A stretch of 64,000 nt of DNA, from positions 1 through 64,000 of the forward strand of contig NZ_FOLE01000009.1 in assembly GCF_900112255.1 (NCBI RefSeq). The letters are read 5' to 3'. The notes beneath the pieces are model-generated. The model was not told the origin of the DNA, did not search any database, and was given only the letters and a program-made list of their open reading frames with translations. The number at the start of each line of letters is the position of its first letter. Position 1 is the first letter of the stretch. Positions 46,284-53,924 of this stretch are shown piece after piece. The translations under genes were made by a program, and so were the position numbers. This stretch comes from Flexibacter flexilis DSM 6793 (GTDB taxonomy: Bacteria; Bacteroidota; Bacteroidia; Cytophagales; Flexibacteraceae).

Positions 46284-46367
46284 TGCCCAGAAGGAGACTC
46301 GAACTCCTATGACCATACAGTCACCACCCCCTCAAGATGGCGTGTCTACCAATTTCACCACCTGGGC
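46284..46367 (-). tRNA. tRNA-Leu (anticodon GAG)
   Basis: An 84-nt class II tRNA with long variable arm. Acceptor GCCCAGG with TCTGGGC (one G-T), anticodon loop TTGAGGG (anticodon GAG), T-arm GGAGTTCGAGTCTCC. CCA is not encoded. Confidence 0.95.
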
Positions 46368-46375
46368 TTTAGGTA

Positions 46376-46411
46376 AAAAGGCTTCTGCGCAAAAGTACAG
46401 AAGCCTCTTTC
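46376..46411 (-). terminator. Hairpin between tRNA-Lys and tRNA-Leu
   Basis: A 9-bp stem (AGGCTTCTG, 46379-46387, with CAGAAGCCT, 46398-46406, plus-strand view) with T-rich ends lies between the two tRNA genes. Its loop on the minus strand carries TACTTTTG, a -7-like element. It may be a partial terminator, a processing signal or an internal promoter. Confidence 0.5.
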
Positions 46412-46415
46412 TTGG

Positions 46416-46488
46416 TGATTCAGCTGGGATTCGAACCCAGGACCCTTACATTAAAAGTGTAATGCTCTACCAGCTGAGCTACTGAATC
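46416..46488 (-). tRNA. tRNA-Lys (anticodon UUU)
   Basis: A 73-nt cloverleaf: acceptor GATTCAG with CTGAATC, anticodon stem TTACA/TGTAA with loop CTTTTAA (anticodon TTT), T-arm CTGGGTTCGAATCCCAG. The next three bases are CCA, so unlike its neighbours the end appears to be encoded (to 46413). It is the first gene of the tRNA operon. Confidence 0.95.
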
Positions 46489-46495
46489 TTTTTAT

Positions 46496-46503
46496 TATAT
46501 TTG
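46496..46503 (+). promoter_or_regulatory. -7 element for the SH3-like protein gene
   Basis: TATATTTG on the plus strand matches the -7 consensus and lies 57 nt before the start codon, immediately next to the tRNA-Lys 5' end. Its -33 region would fall inside the tRNA gene and has no TTTG. Confidence 0.4.
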
Positions 46504-46535
46504 CGTTTCAGAGTTTGTTTCCCTTAATTGCGATG

Positions 46536-46566
46536 CAAAGGTACGGTTAATATTTAATTATGCAAA
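46536..46566 (-). promoter_or_regulatory. Promoter of the tRNA Lys-Leu-Arg operon
   Basis: On the minus strand, TTTG (46563-46566) and TACCTTTG (46536-46543), 19 nt apart, are a perfect Bacteroidota promoter. The -33 region lies across the first codons of the divergent gene that starts at 46560. Confidence 0.75.
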
Positions 46567-47294
46567 AGTTAGCACAAAAAAAATTTACTTTTTTTTTATT
46601 TATCATTTTTTTTCTCGGTCAAAATGCTTATAGTCAGGACTTTTACCAAAAAATAAATTTTGCAGATTCTTTGTTCGCAAAGCAGCAATACGGAAAAGCC
46701 TACACGATTTACGACTCGTTGTTGTCCCAAAAGCATCTTTACACAAACCAAATGTTATTAAAAATGGCTTTCGTTAAAGAAAAAAATAACGAAATTCCGA
46801 AGGCTCTTTACCTGCTCAACTTATACTATGAGTATAATCCTTCGCCATTTGTAGAACGCAAAATCACGGAACTGGCCAAGCGTAATGAATATAGCGGTTA
46901 TCAGTTCGGAGAATTTGAGTTTATTTTCATGCTTTATCGCAAATATTTCGATTATGTATTGGCGGCGATTTTGCTGTTTTGCGTGCTTCCGTTTTCGACC
47001 ATTATCAAAAACAAACTCCGCAACGAGCCACTTACCTACAAACCAATGGTGTTCATTGTGCTGCTGTGCATTGTGTATTATGGAATCAATTACGCCAAAA
47101 TTTACCGCTACGCAATCGTAATGAACCAACACACCTATTTGATGGCTGCGCCTTCGGCGGCGGCATCAGTACAGGAAATCATCGGCGACGGCCACCGTTT
47201 GCCCATCGAAGCCGAAACTGATATGTGGTACGAGGTGAAATGGAACGACAAAGTCGCGTACGTGAACAAAAATAACGTGGAGGTGCTGCAATAA
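46560..47294 (+). CDS. Membrane protein with TPR-like and SH3-like regions
   Basis: A 244-residue exported/membrane protein. A signal peptide ('FTFFLFIIFFLGQNAYS') is followed by a TPR-like helical region (about 27-105), two membrane helices (about 126-146 'YVLAAILLFCVLPFS', about 162-180 'MVFIVLLCIVYYGIN') and a C-terminal SH3b-type segment ('MAAPSAAASVQEIIGDG', 'MWYEVKWNDKVAYVN'). The arrangement resembles the tetratricopeptide/SH3 proteins of aerotolerance (Bat) loci, though no bat gene is near. The role is unknown. The stop overlaps the mnmD start (TAATG). Confidence 0.75.
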   Translation: MQKLAQKKFTFFLFIIFFLGQNAYSQDFYQKINFADSLFAKQQYGKAYTIYDSLLSQKHLYTNQMLLKMAFVKEKNNEIPKALYLLNLYYEYNPSPFVERKITELAKRNEYSGYQFGEFEFIFMLYRKYFDYVLAAILLFCVLPFSTIIKNKLRNEPLTYKPMVFIVLLCIVYYGINYAKIYRYAIVMNQHTYLMAAPSAAASVQEIIGDGHRLPIEAETDMWYEVKWNDKVAYVNKNNVEVLQ

Positions 47295-47968
47295 TGAATT
47301 TGGAAATTGTAACTACGGCCGACGGCTCTACGACGCTCTACAACCCCGAACTAAACGAACATTATCACTCGCAACGCGGGGCACAGGGCGAATCCGAGCA
47401 CGTATATATTCAGGCTGGACTCAGGCCATTGTTAGAAGCAGGTCAAAAGCATATCAAAATACTGGAAATCGGGACAGGAACGGGGCTAAACGTATTGCTA
47501 ACACTGCGCGAGGCGGCAGCCAATCCAAGCGTACAAATCGAATATCATACCTTAGAACCGTTTCCTTTGTCGGCGGACGTGGCGGCGGGTTTGCATTTTC
47601 CGTTGCTCGACGAGGCTCCCGAATTAGTGCCGATTTTGCCAATCATTCACAAGCATTGGAACAATAAAAAACTATTGCCCAACTACGACGTACATAAATA
47701 CTATGTCGGGTTGCTGGATTTTGCGGCTTGCCAAAACTTTGATTTGGTTTATTTCAGTGCCTTTGGCCCTAAAAAACAACCTGATTTGTGGACAATTGAG
47801 GTTTTTACACATTTGCGTACCTTACTGAAACCTAATGCCTGTTTGGTTACTTACGCCTCGCAAGGCCAAGCCCGCCGCAATATGCAAGCCGCTGGTTTTG
47901 AGGTTTTTAAGTTAAAAGGAGCTTTGGGTAAAAATGAAATGATACGGGCTTTTGCCAAAGCATTATAG
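47294..47968 (+). CDS. mnmD: tRNA mnm5(s2)U34 methyltransferase (MnmD)
   Basis: A 224-residue SAM-dependent methyltransferase equal to the N-terminal half of MnmC, which makes the final methylation of the wobble uridine in tRNAs for Lys, Glu, Gln and others. The SAM motif is 'ILEIGTGTGLNVLLTL'; the typical 'DxFxPxKxPxLW' block appears as 'YFSAFGPKKQPDLWT'. Its first D is replaced here by S, which is unusual. The FAD half of MnmC is absent, as in other MnmD proteins. It is coupled to the upstream SH3-like gene by a 1-nt overlap. Confidence 0.88.
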   Translation: MNLEIVTTADGSTTLYNPELNEHYHSQRGAQGESEHVYIQAGLRPLLEAGQKHIKILEIGTGTGLNVLLTLREAAANPSVQIEYHTLEPFPLSADVAAGLHFPLLDEAPELVPILPIIHKHWNNKKLLPNYDVHKYYVGLLDFAACQNFDLVYFSAFGPKKQPDLWTIEVFTHLRTLLKPNACLVTYASQGQARRNMQAAGFEVFKLKGALGKNEMIRAFAKAL

Positions 47969-48068
47969 CAATGGACTTTTAATAAACGCGCAAATTGTCA
48001 TAGCTTTGTAAGCAATAAACTATCACTTTATATTTTTACTTAATTTGATTAACAAAACACCTAACATT

Positions 48069-48284
48069 ATGCCTGCTAAAAAGAAAAAAACCGATAAAGA
48101 ACAAGAAGCAACTCCCCGCGTTCATCCTGATTTAGAGGGATTTAATATTACAATTAACTCATTCGGGGAGTTGCAGTCGTCGTTTGATATAGAAAAAATC
48201 AATCGTTTTTTGAACAAAAACGTAAAAGATAAAAAATTCAAAGGCCGCGAAGATATAGACGGCGTTCCGCCCGAATCTAAGTAG
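48069..48284 (+). CDS. Small conserved Bacteroidota protein
   Basis: A 71-residue basic then acidic cytoplasmic protein. I use ATG 48069 ('MPAKKKKTDKEQE'); the ATG 8 codons upstream is less likely. The core 'HPDLEGFNITINSFGELQ' and 'FDIEKINRFLNKNVKDKK' looks like a conserved small protein seen in many Cytophagia, without an assigned function. Its stop overlaps the convergent inositol phosphatase gene by 8 nt. Confidence 0.7.
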   Translation: MPAKKKKTDKEQEATPRVHPDLEGFNITINSFGELQSSFDIEKINRFLNKNVKDKKFKGREDIDGVPPESK

Positions 48285-49110
48285 TTTTTACCCAAATTTT
48301 CTTGATGATGTCTAGCATTTCGGGTTGCGCTGCGCCGCCCGAAACGACATCTCCTTTAAACAAAAAATCTGCTTCACCTTCAAAACCCGTTACCGTACCA
48401 CCCGCCTCGCGCACAAGCAGCACGCCAGCGGCAATGTCCCAAGGTTTTAGGTTAAATTCAAAAAAACCTTCATTACGGCCACAAGCCACATACGCCAAAT
48501 CCGTAGCTGCCGAACCCAAACGGCGCAAACCACGTGTGCGTATCATAAACTCGCGCATGATGGCCAAATAATCGTCCAAACGCCCGAAATCATAATACGG
48601 AAATCCTGTAGCTAATAAACTGTTATCCAGATTATTGCCTGAAACACGTATCGGCGTGCCATTGCAATAAGCACCGCCGCCAGCCCACCCATAAAAACAT
48701 TCGTCGGCATTCACTTCATATACACAACCTACTACCAGTTGGCCGTCTTGCCATAGAGCCACACTCACCGCGTACACGGGTTGCGAATGAATAAAATTAG
48801 TCGTCCCGTCCAGCGGGTCAATTATCCAATACAAGCCCTTTGTAGGCGGATTTTGGCTATCAAACACAACTTCTGTGCCTTCTTCGGCAATAAAACCCAC
48901 TTCAGGCCAAAGGCTTTTCAGGCGCGTAACCAACAGCTTTTCGGTTTCTTTGTCCACATACGACACTAAATCGTGCAAACCTTTATGCTCCACGCGTGAG
49001 CGGTCGAAACTTTTGGCTTCGCGGCGAATAAATGCGCCTGCCTCTTTGCAAACTTCCGTGAGATTGTGGCAAATTGTTTCGAGCGGAAGCGAAGAAATAT
49101 GTTGTTCCAT
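48277..49110 (-). CDS. Inositol monophosphatase family protein
   Basis: A 277-residue magnesium-dependent phosphatase of the IMPase family. Metal-binding motifs are 'GFIAEEGTE', 'WIIDPLDGTTNFIHSQP' and 'KPWDIAAGVLLVREAGG'. It may act on inositol 1-phosphate, 3'-phosphoadenosine 5'-phosphate (CysQ-like) or fructose 1,6-bisphosphate; sequence alone does not decide. It is cytoplasmic, monocistronic, and divergent from the GH31 gene. Confidence 0.92.
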   Translation of the reverse strand: MEQHISSLPLETICHNLTEVCKEAGAFIRREAKSFDRSRVEHKGLHDLVSYVDKETEKLLVTRLKSLWPEVGFIAEEGTEVVFDSQNPPTKGLYWIIDPLDGTTNFIHSQPVYAVSVALWQDGQLVVGCVYEVNADECFYGWAGGGAYCNGTPIRVSGNNLDNSLLATGFPYYDFGRLDDYLAIMREFMIRTRGLRRLGSAATDLAYVACGRNEGFFEFNLKPWDIAAGVLLVREAGGTVTGFEGEADFLFKGDVVSGGAAQPEMLDIIKKIWVKTT

Positions 49111-49273
49111 ACTGATTTATAAAGAAATAATAAATTGAGCGAGGGCAGCAAGTTAGCCAAAAATCAGATGACCAGCGGGTTTTGCTTTTACGAGAGATTT
49201 TTGTTTACTTTCCCAAACCACTATACACTAATATTTTTTTTCAACAATTTAACCAATCAAAAACCCCGAAACA

Positions 49274-51862
49274 ATGCCGAAAACACCAAATTTCAACTGG
49301 CTTTCTGCGGCTGCATTCGCCTTCGTACTGGCTTCTTGCGGCCACGAAAGCAGCAAAGTAGAGCACCTTACTTTTGCCTCTGGCACAGATTCTTTGTTTG
49401 TGGAAGTCTTAGACGACGACCTTTTGCACGTCCAGTACAAATCAGCGCAAGCCGATAAGCAATCGGCCAAACTCGCTCCTTCCGACGTGATTTTCAAACG
49501 CGATTACAAAGGCGCAACCGCTTTCACCAAAACAGAAAACGGTTTTGAAACCAAAGATTTAAAAATCGAAATTAATCCTAAAACCTTAGCAATGAAGGTT
49601 TTGGATAAAACCAAAAACAACGTTGAGCTAACCACCTTCTCGCCACTAAATTTGAGCAGCGACACTTTGCGCGGATTAGTGGCGCACAAACCAACCGACG
49701 ATTTTAGGGCGTTTGGTTTGGGACAACAATTTTCCAAAGAAGGCTCTGTGGAGTTCAATTATAATGGCCGCAAGCGCGAAAGCGGGAAGTTTGGCAATGA
49801 AATGATGGGCTTCAATTGGGGCGCAAACGGTAATACGCAAATCCCTGTGTTGTATGCCCAAAACGGCGCGACTTACGAGAATTACGCTTTGTTTTTGGAT
49901 AATAAATTTAAGCAAACATGGGATTTTACGCCCAAAGAAGAATGGAACGTACAAATGTACGGCGGTGAAGTTTGCTTTTATTTTATGAGTGGCGCGGATT
50001 TGCTCGACTTGCGCAAAGATTACATGGAACTGACGGGCAATGCTTTAGTGCCGCCCAAAAAAATGTTTGGGTTGTGGGTATCTGAGTACGGCTACGACGA
50101 CTGGAAAGAACTGGAAAGCAAACTGGCCACCATGCGCGAAAACAAATTCCCGTTGGATGGCTTTGTGCTTGATTTGCAGTGGTTTGGCGGGATTGTGATG
50201 TGGAAAGACAGTACCAAAATGGGACGTTTGGCTTGGGATCCAGTACATTTCCCGAATCCAAAACAAAAACTTGATTCACTGGAAAAAGCCGACGGCGTGG
50301 GCGTAATGAACATCGAAGAAGTGTATGTGGGTCGTTTGTTGCCTGAATATGAGCAATACGCCAAAGAAGGCATTTTGGTAAAAGACAGTGCCAAAACGGA
50401 TTCTTATATTTTCAAAAAAGAATGGTGGGGCGCAGGCGGCATGATTGATTATACCAATCCGAAAGCAGGCGAATACATTCACCAAAACAAACGTTTGGCC
50501 TTTATCAATGACGGCGTGCTTGGCCACTGGACGGATTTGGGCGAACCCGAAAACTATCGCGCCAATGCCCAATATCACAGAGGTTCGCACAAAGAAGTAA
50601 GCAATCTTTGGAATTTTTATTGGATAGAAAGTATTTACAAAGGCTACACGCAAGCCAAGACCCCACAACGTCCGTTCATTATGTCGCGATCTGGATCAGC
50701 TGGTATTCAGCGATTTGGAGCGGCCATGTGGTCGGGTGATATTTCTTCGCGCCTTACGAGTTTGGCCGCGCACGCCGCCAACCAAGCCAATATGTCATTT
50801 TCGGGTATAGATTATTACGGCGCAGATTTGGGCGGCTTTCATCGCAATTTGGAAGGCAATGAGTCGATGGAAACCTACAAAAATATGTCGTTGGGAAGCC
50901 CGCTTGTCAATCCCAAAGCGGCGGCTATCCTGAAAGACCTTTATACGCGTTGGTATGCGTACGGAATGTTATTTGATATTCCAGGTCGTCCGCATGTTTC
51001 GAACGTGGACAGCAAAGAGCCAAGAGAAACTGCTCCAGACCGCGTGGGCGATATGGCCAGCAATTTGGCCAATACACGTATGCGTTATGAACTTGTACCT
51101 TACACGTATTCGTTGGCGCATAAGGCGCACCGCACCGCAGAGCCTGTTGTTCCGCCTTTGGTGCTGTATTACCAAACCGATAAAAATGTATTGAATTTGG
51201 GCGACCATAAACTCTTAGGCCGCGATTTGTTGGGCGTGATGAGCACGGAATATTTTGCCAAAGACCGTGACGTATATTTGCCTGCTGGCGCGTGGTACGA
51301 TTGGTACACAGGCGAACGCCTCGACAGCAAAGGCCAAACTTATGCAGACGTGCCGCTTTACCGCGATGGCGTGTTGCGTTTGCCGCTGTATGCGCGTGAA
51401 GGTGCGATTATCCCGATGGCCGTAGTTGATGAAAATACACTTAACGTTTTTGGCCGTACCAAAACAGGCAAAACGCATAACGAATTGGTTTTGAAAGTGT
51501 TCCCTTCGGAAAAAGCAACAGATTTTACGCTGTACGAAGACGATGGCAAAACGATTGATTATCAGAACAATAAAGTGCGTGAAGTGAAAATTTCGCAACA
51601 AAAAACAGCTTCAAGTTTAGAGGTGACCGTAGCGGCGGCTAAAGGAGCGTATTCACCCGACGAAAAGCGCAATACGATTCTGAAAGTCGTAAGTTCCGCG
51701 CCTAAAACAGTAACTTTGAACGGCAAGGCCTTGAACAAATTGGCTTCTGTACAGGCGTTGGAGGCAGCCGCCGAAGGTTGGGCTGCCGATGGCAAAACGA
51801 TTGTGGTAAAAACAGCCGCCACAGCCGTAAGCACGGCGCAAGCGTTTAAATGTTCGTTCTAA
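49274..51862 (+). CDS. GH31 family alpha-glycosidase lipoprotein
   Basis: An 862-residue surface or periplasmic lipoprotein. The signal ends in lipobox 'LASC' with C22. An N-terminal beta domain (about 30-250) is followed by a GH31 TIM barrel (about 255-620) and C-terminal beta domains. Catalytic aspartates are D421 in 'LGHWTDLGEPE' (nucleophile) and D489 in 'AMWSGDISSR' (acid/base). The family covers alpha-glucosidases, xylosidases and related enzymes; 'GVMNIEEVYVG' and the long 'WWGAGGMIDYTNPK' resemble glucosidase-type members, but specificity is open. It complements the GH97 enzyme at 5.8 kb in alpha-glucan use. Confidence 0.92.
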   Translation: MPKTPNFNWLSAAAFAFVLASCGHESSKVEHLTFASGTDSLFVEVLDDDLLHVQYKSAQADKQSAKLAPSDVIFKRDYKGATAFTKTENGFETKDLKIEINPKTLAMKVLDKTKNNVELTTFSPLNLSSDTLRGLVAHKPTDDFRAFGLGQQFSKEGSVEFNYNGRKRESGKFGNEMMGFNWGANGNTQIPVLYAQNGATYENYALFLDNKFKQTWDFTPKEEWNVQMYGGEVCFYFMSGADLLDLRKDYMELTGNALVPPKKMFGLWVSEYGYDDWKELESKLATMRENKFPLDGFVLDLQWFGGIVMWKDSTKMGRLAWDPVHFPNPKQKLDSLEKADGVGVMNIEEVYVGRLLPEYEQYAKEGILVKDSAKTDSYIFKKEWWGAGGMIDYTNPKAGEYIHQNKRLAFINDGVLGHWTDLGEPENYRANAQYHRGSHKEVSNLWNFYWIESIYKGYTQAKTPQRPFIMSRSGSAGIQRFGAAMWSGDISSRLTSLAAHAANQANMSFSGIDYYGADLGGFHRNLEGNESMETYKNMSLGSPLVNPKAAAILKDLYTRWYAYGMLFDIPGRPHVSNVDSKEPRETAPDRVGDMASNLANTRMRYELVPYTYSLAHKAHRTAEPVVPPLVLYYQTDKNVLNLGDHKLLGRDLLGVMSTEYFAKDRDVYLPAGAWYDWYTGERLDSKGQTYADVPLYRDGVLRLPLYAREGAIIPMAVVDENTLNVFGRTKTGKTHNELVLKVFPSEKATDFTLYEDDGKTIDYQNNKVREVKISQQKTASSLEVTVAAAKGAYSPDEKRNTILKVVSSAPKTVTLNGKALNKLASVQALEAAAEGWAADGKTIVVKTAATAVSTAQAFKCSF

Positions 51863-51882
51863 AAAAACAATTTCAAATTAAC

Positions 51883-51926
51883 AAAAAATGCTTCTAATTC
51901 AATGAGTTAGAAGCATTTTTTGTTGT
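51883..51926. terminator. Terminator of the GH31 gene
   Basis: A 15-bp stem (51883-51897 with 51907-51921) with an A6/T6 border lies 20 nt after the stop, between convergent GH31 and ilvE. Confidence 0.85.
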
Positions 51927-51939
51927 TTTTTAATCTTAA

Positions 51940-53007
51940 TTAGATTTTATAAACCCAATTATGCGTGTCGGCTACGCGGCTGTGCTTGATGTCGTCGAGT
52001 GCTTTACCCAAACGTTTTGACAAAACACGCGTTTCCATGGCAGGCAATTGGTAGTCTGTTCCTTCGTGATTGATAACGATAATAGGAGCAATTACGGCAG
52101 CCGTTCCCACGCCAAAGGCTTCGTTAAGCGTGCCATTTTTCGCGGCTTCGATTACTTCCGCTACCGATACGCGGCGTTCTTCCACAGGTATTCCCCATTC
52201 TTTAGCCAACGTAATAACGCTATTGCGCGTAATACCCGAAAGAATAGTAGCGTGCTCCAAACTTGGCGTAACTAATTTGTTATCAATTATAAACATCAGA
52301 TTCATTGTGCCCGATTCCTCAAAATATTTATGCTCTTTAGCATCAGTCCAGAGGAGTTGTTGGTAGCCTTCGGCCTGCGCAATTTTAGACGGATACAATG
52401 CAACTGCGTAGTTACCTGCTGTTTTGGCAAAACCCGTACCGCCTTCAGAAGCACGTGTGTAGTGTGTTTCTACACGCACGCGCAAAGGCTGGCTGTAATA
52501 CGCATCTACAGGGCTTGTGAAAATAATAAATTTATAGTTGTCAGAAGGGCGAATGCCTACATATTCGTCGGTGGCGAACATAAACGGACGTATGTACAAC
52601 GAACTTCCATCTTTGTTAGGAACCCACTTGGCATCGAGCTGCAAAAGTTGTTGTAGCCCACTCATGAAAATATCTTTCGGAATAGAAGGCATACAAAGGC
52701 GTTCTGCCGAATGATTCAAACGCTCCCAATTGGCTTCTGGCCTAAAGACGACTATTTCATTTTCGGTATTGCGATACGCTTTCATGCCCTCGAAGATCGC
52801 TTGGCCGTAATGCAATGCCGACATGGCAGGGCCAAAACTCAAAGGCTGGTAAGGCAATATTTGCAAATTGTGCCACTGTCCGTCGCTGTAATCGGCGATA
52901 AACATGTGGTCGGAAAAGGTTTTTCCGAATTTTAAGTCGCTGAAATCCACCTCGTTGATACGAGATTGGCTTATAGGCGTAATTTCAATGGGAAGAATAT
53001 CAGTCAT
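51940..53007 (-). CDS. ilvE: Branched-chain amino acid aminotransferase
   Basis: A 355-residue fold-type IV PLP enzyme that interconverts Leu, Ile and Val with their 2-oxo acids. Typical blocks are 'QPLSFGPAMSALHYGQAIF', 'LYIRPFMFATDEYVGI', the PLP lysine in 'YPSKIAQAEGYQQLLW' and 'EESGTMNLMFII', and 'SGITRNSVI'. Length fits the eukaryote-like (type II) form usual in Bacteroidota. The gene is monocistronic. Confidence 0.95.
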   Translation of the reverse strand: MTDILPIEITPISQSRINEVDFSDLKFGKTFSDHMFIADYSDGQWHNLQILPYQPLSFGPAMSALHYGQAIFEGMKAYRNTENEIVVFRPEANWERLNHSAERLCMPSIPKDIFMSGLQQLLQLDAKWVPNKDGSSLYIRPFMFATDEYVGIRPSDNYKFIIFTSPVDAYYSQPLRVRVETHYTRASEGGTGFAKTAGNYAVALYPSKIAQAEGYQQLLWTDAKEHKYFEESGTMNLMFIIDNKLVTPSLEHATILSGITRNSVITLAKEWGIPVEERRVSVAEVIEAAKNGTLNEAFGVGTAAVIAPIIVINHEGTDYQLPAMETRVLSKRLGKALDDIKHSRVADTHNWVYKI

Positions 53008-53296
53008 GACGCTTCACGTTAAAATAAATGAATATGATTTTAGGGTTACTTTGGGTGTATTGGTTGATTCGTGGTCACAAAAAGCCACTTATCGCGGCCA
53101 ATTTAGGGAGATTTTATACAACTCCAAAAAAACAGTTGAGTTGCCACCCATAGCAGATGTATAATATTAGGGAAATTACAGCGAAAATGTAGGTATTTGT
53201 AATAAAGGCTTCTTTTTTTAAGCAATAAAATCAAAAAACATTCTTTTTGTTGAAAAGTGAATCAAAAAAATAACGAGATGTTGTGTTTTTAGAAAA

Positions 53297-53650
53297 TTAC
53301 AATCCTAAACTTTCACGTGTTTTTTTGGGTAAAGATGCGGCAACTAATTCGTAAGAATGCTTGATAAGTTGTTGAAACAGTGCTGCCGAAAGTCTTCCGT
53401 CGGGGGTTACGGTGTTCCAATGTTTTTTGTTCATGTGAAAACCCGGCACAATGGCCGAATGTTGTTCGCGCAACTGCATAGCCCATTCGGGGTCACATTT
53501 GAGATTGACCCGAAACGGCGTGCTATCCAAGCCCGTTAGTGCAAATATTTTGCCGCCCACCCGAAAAGCCAACGTGTTTTCATCGAAAGGCAAATCTTCG
53601 GTTACGGCAGGCAACGACAAACAATATTGTCGGAAAGTTTCGATGTTCAT
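53297..53650 (-). CDS. MmcQ/YjbR family protein
   Basis: A 117-residue CyaY-like alpha/beta protein of the MmcQ/YjbR family, sometimes called DNA-binding, although the function is not firm. Family blocks 'CLSLPAVTEDLPFDENTLAF' and 'HMNKKHWNTV' are present. It is translationally coupled to the small membrane protein gene upstream (TAATG overlap of 1 nt). The gap between it and ilvE (53008-53296) shows no gene. Confidence 0.88.
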   Translation of the reverse strand: MNIETFRQYCLSLPAVTEDLPFDENTLAFRVGGKIFALTGLDSTPFRVNLKCDPEWAMQLREQHSAIVPGFHMNKKHWNTVTPDGRLSAALFQQLIKHSYELVAASLPKKTRESLGL

Positions 53651-53838
53651 TATCGTGCCAACACTTTGATAATGAAAAAGATAATACCAACCAAAAACAT
53701 CAGCATCGAAATCTTGTTGATGGTGTGCATCGTGCGCAAATTGAAATTGGTTTGGCGGTTAGGGTCTGGTTTACGGAAAAAATAACCAAACATTTCACCC
53801 AAAGCGAAATAATGTTTTATGGGTTTTCTCTCTTTCAT
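53650..53838 (-). CDS. Small membrane protein (DUF6728-like)
   Basis: A 62-residue protein with a basic N-terminal half ('HYFALGEMFGYFFRKPDPN', 'NLRTMHTINKIS') and one C-terminal membrane helix ('MLMFLVGIIFFIIKVL'). The pattern matches small single-TM proteins conserved in Bacteroidota (DUF6728-like, by memory). The function is unknown. Its stop overlaps the MmcQ/YjbR start by 1 nt, a sign that both are real genes. Confidence 0.75.
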   Translation of the reverse strand: MKERKPIKHYFALGEMFGYFFRKPDPNRQTNFNLRTMHTINKISMLMFLVGIIFFIIKVLAR

Positions 53839-53924
53839 GGCTCCTAATTGTTAGAGATTTTGAGTTGTTGTTATGCAAACGATTTTGGGCAATCAAATGG
53901 TTTCCTGCCCAAGCGTTTATTTTT

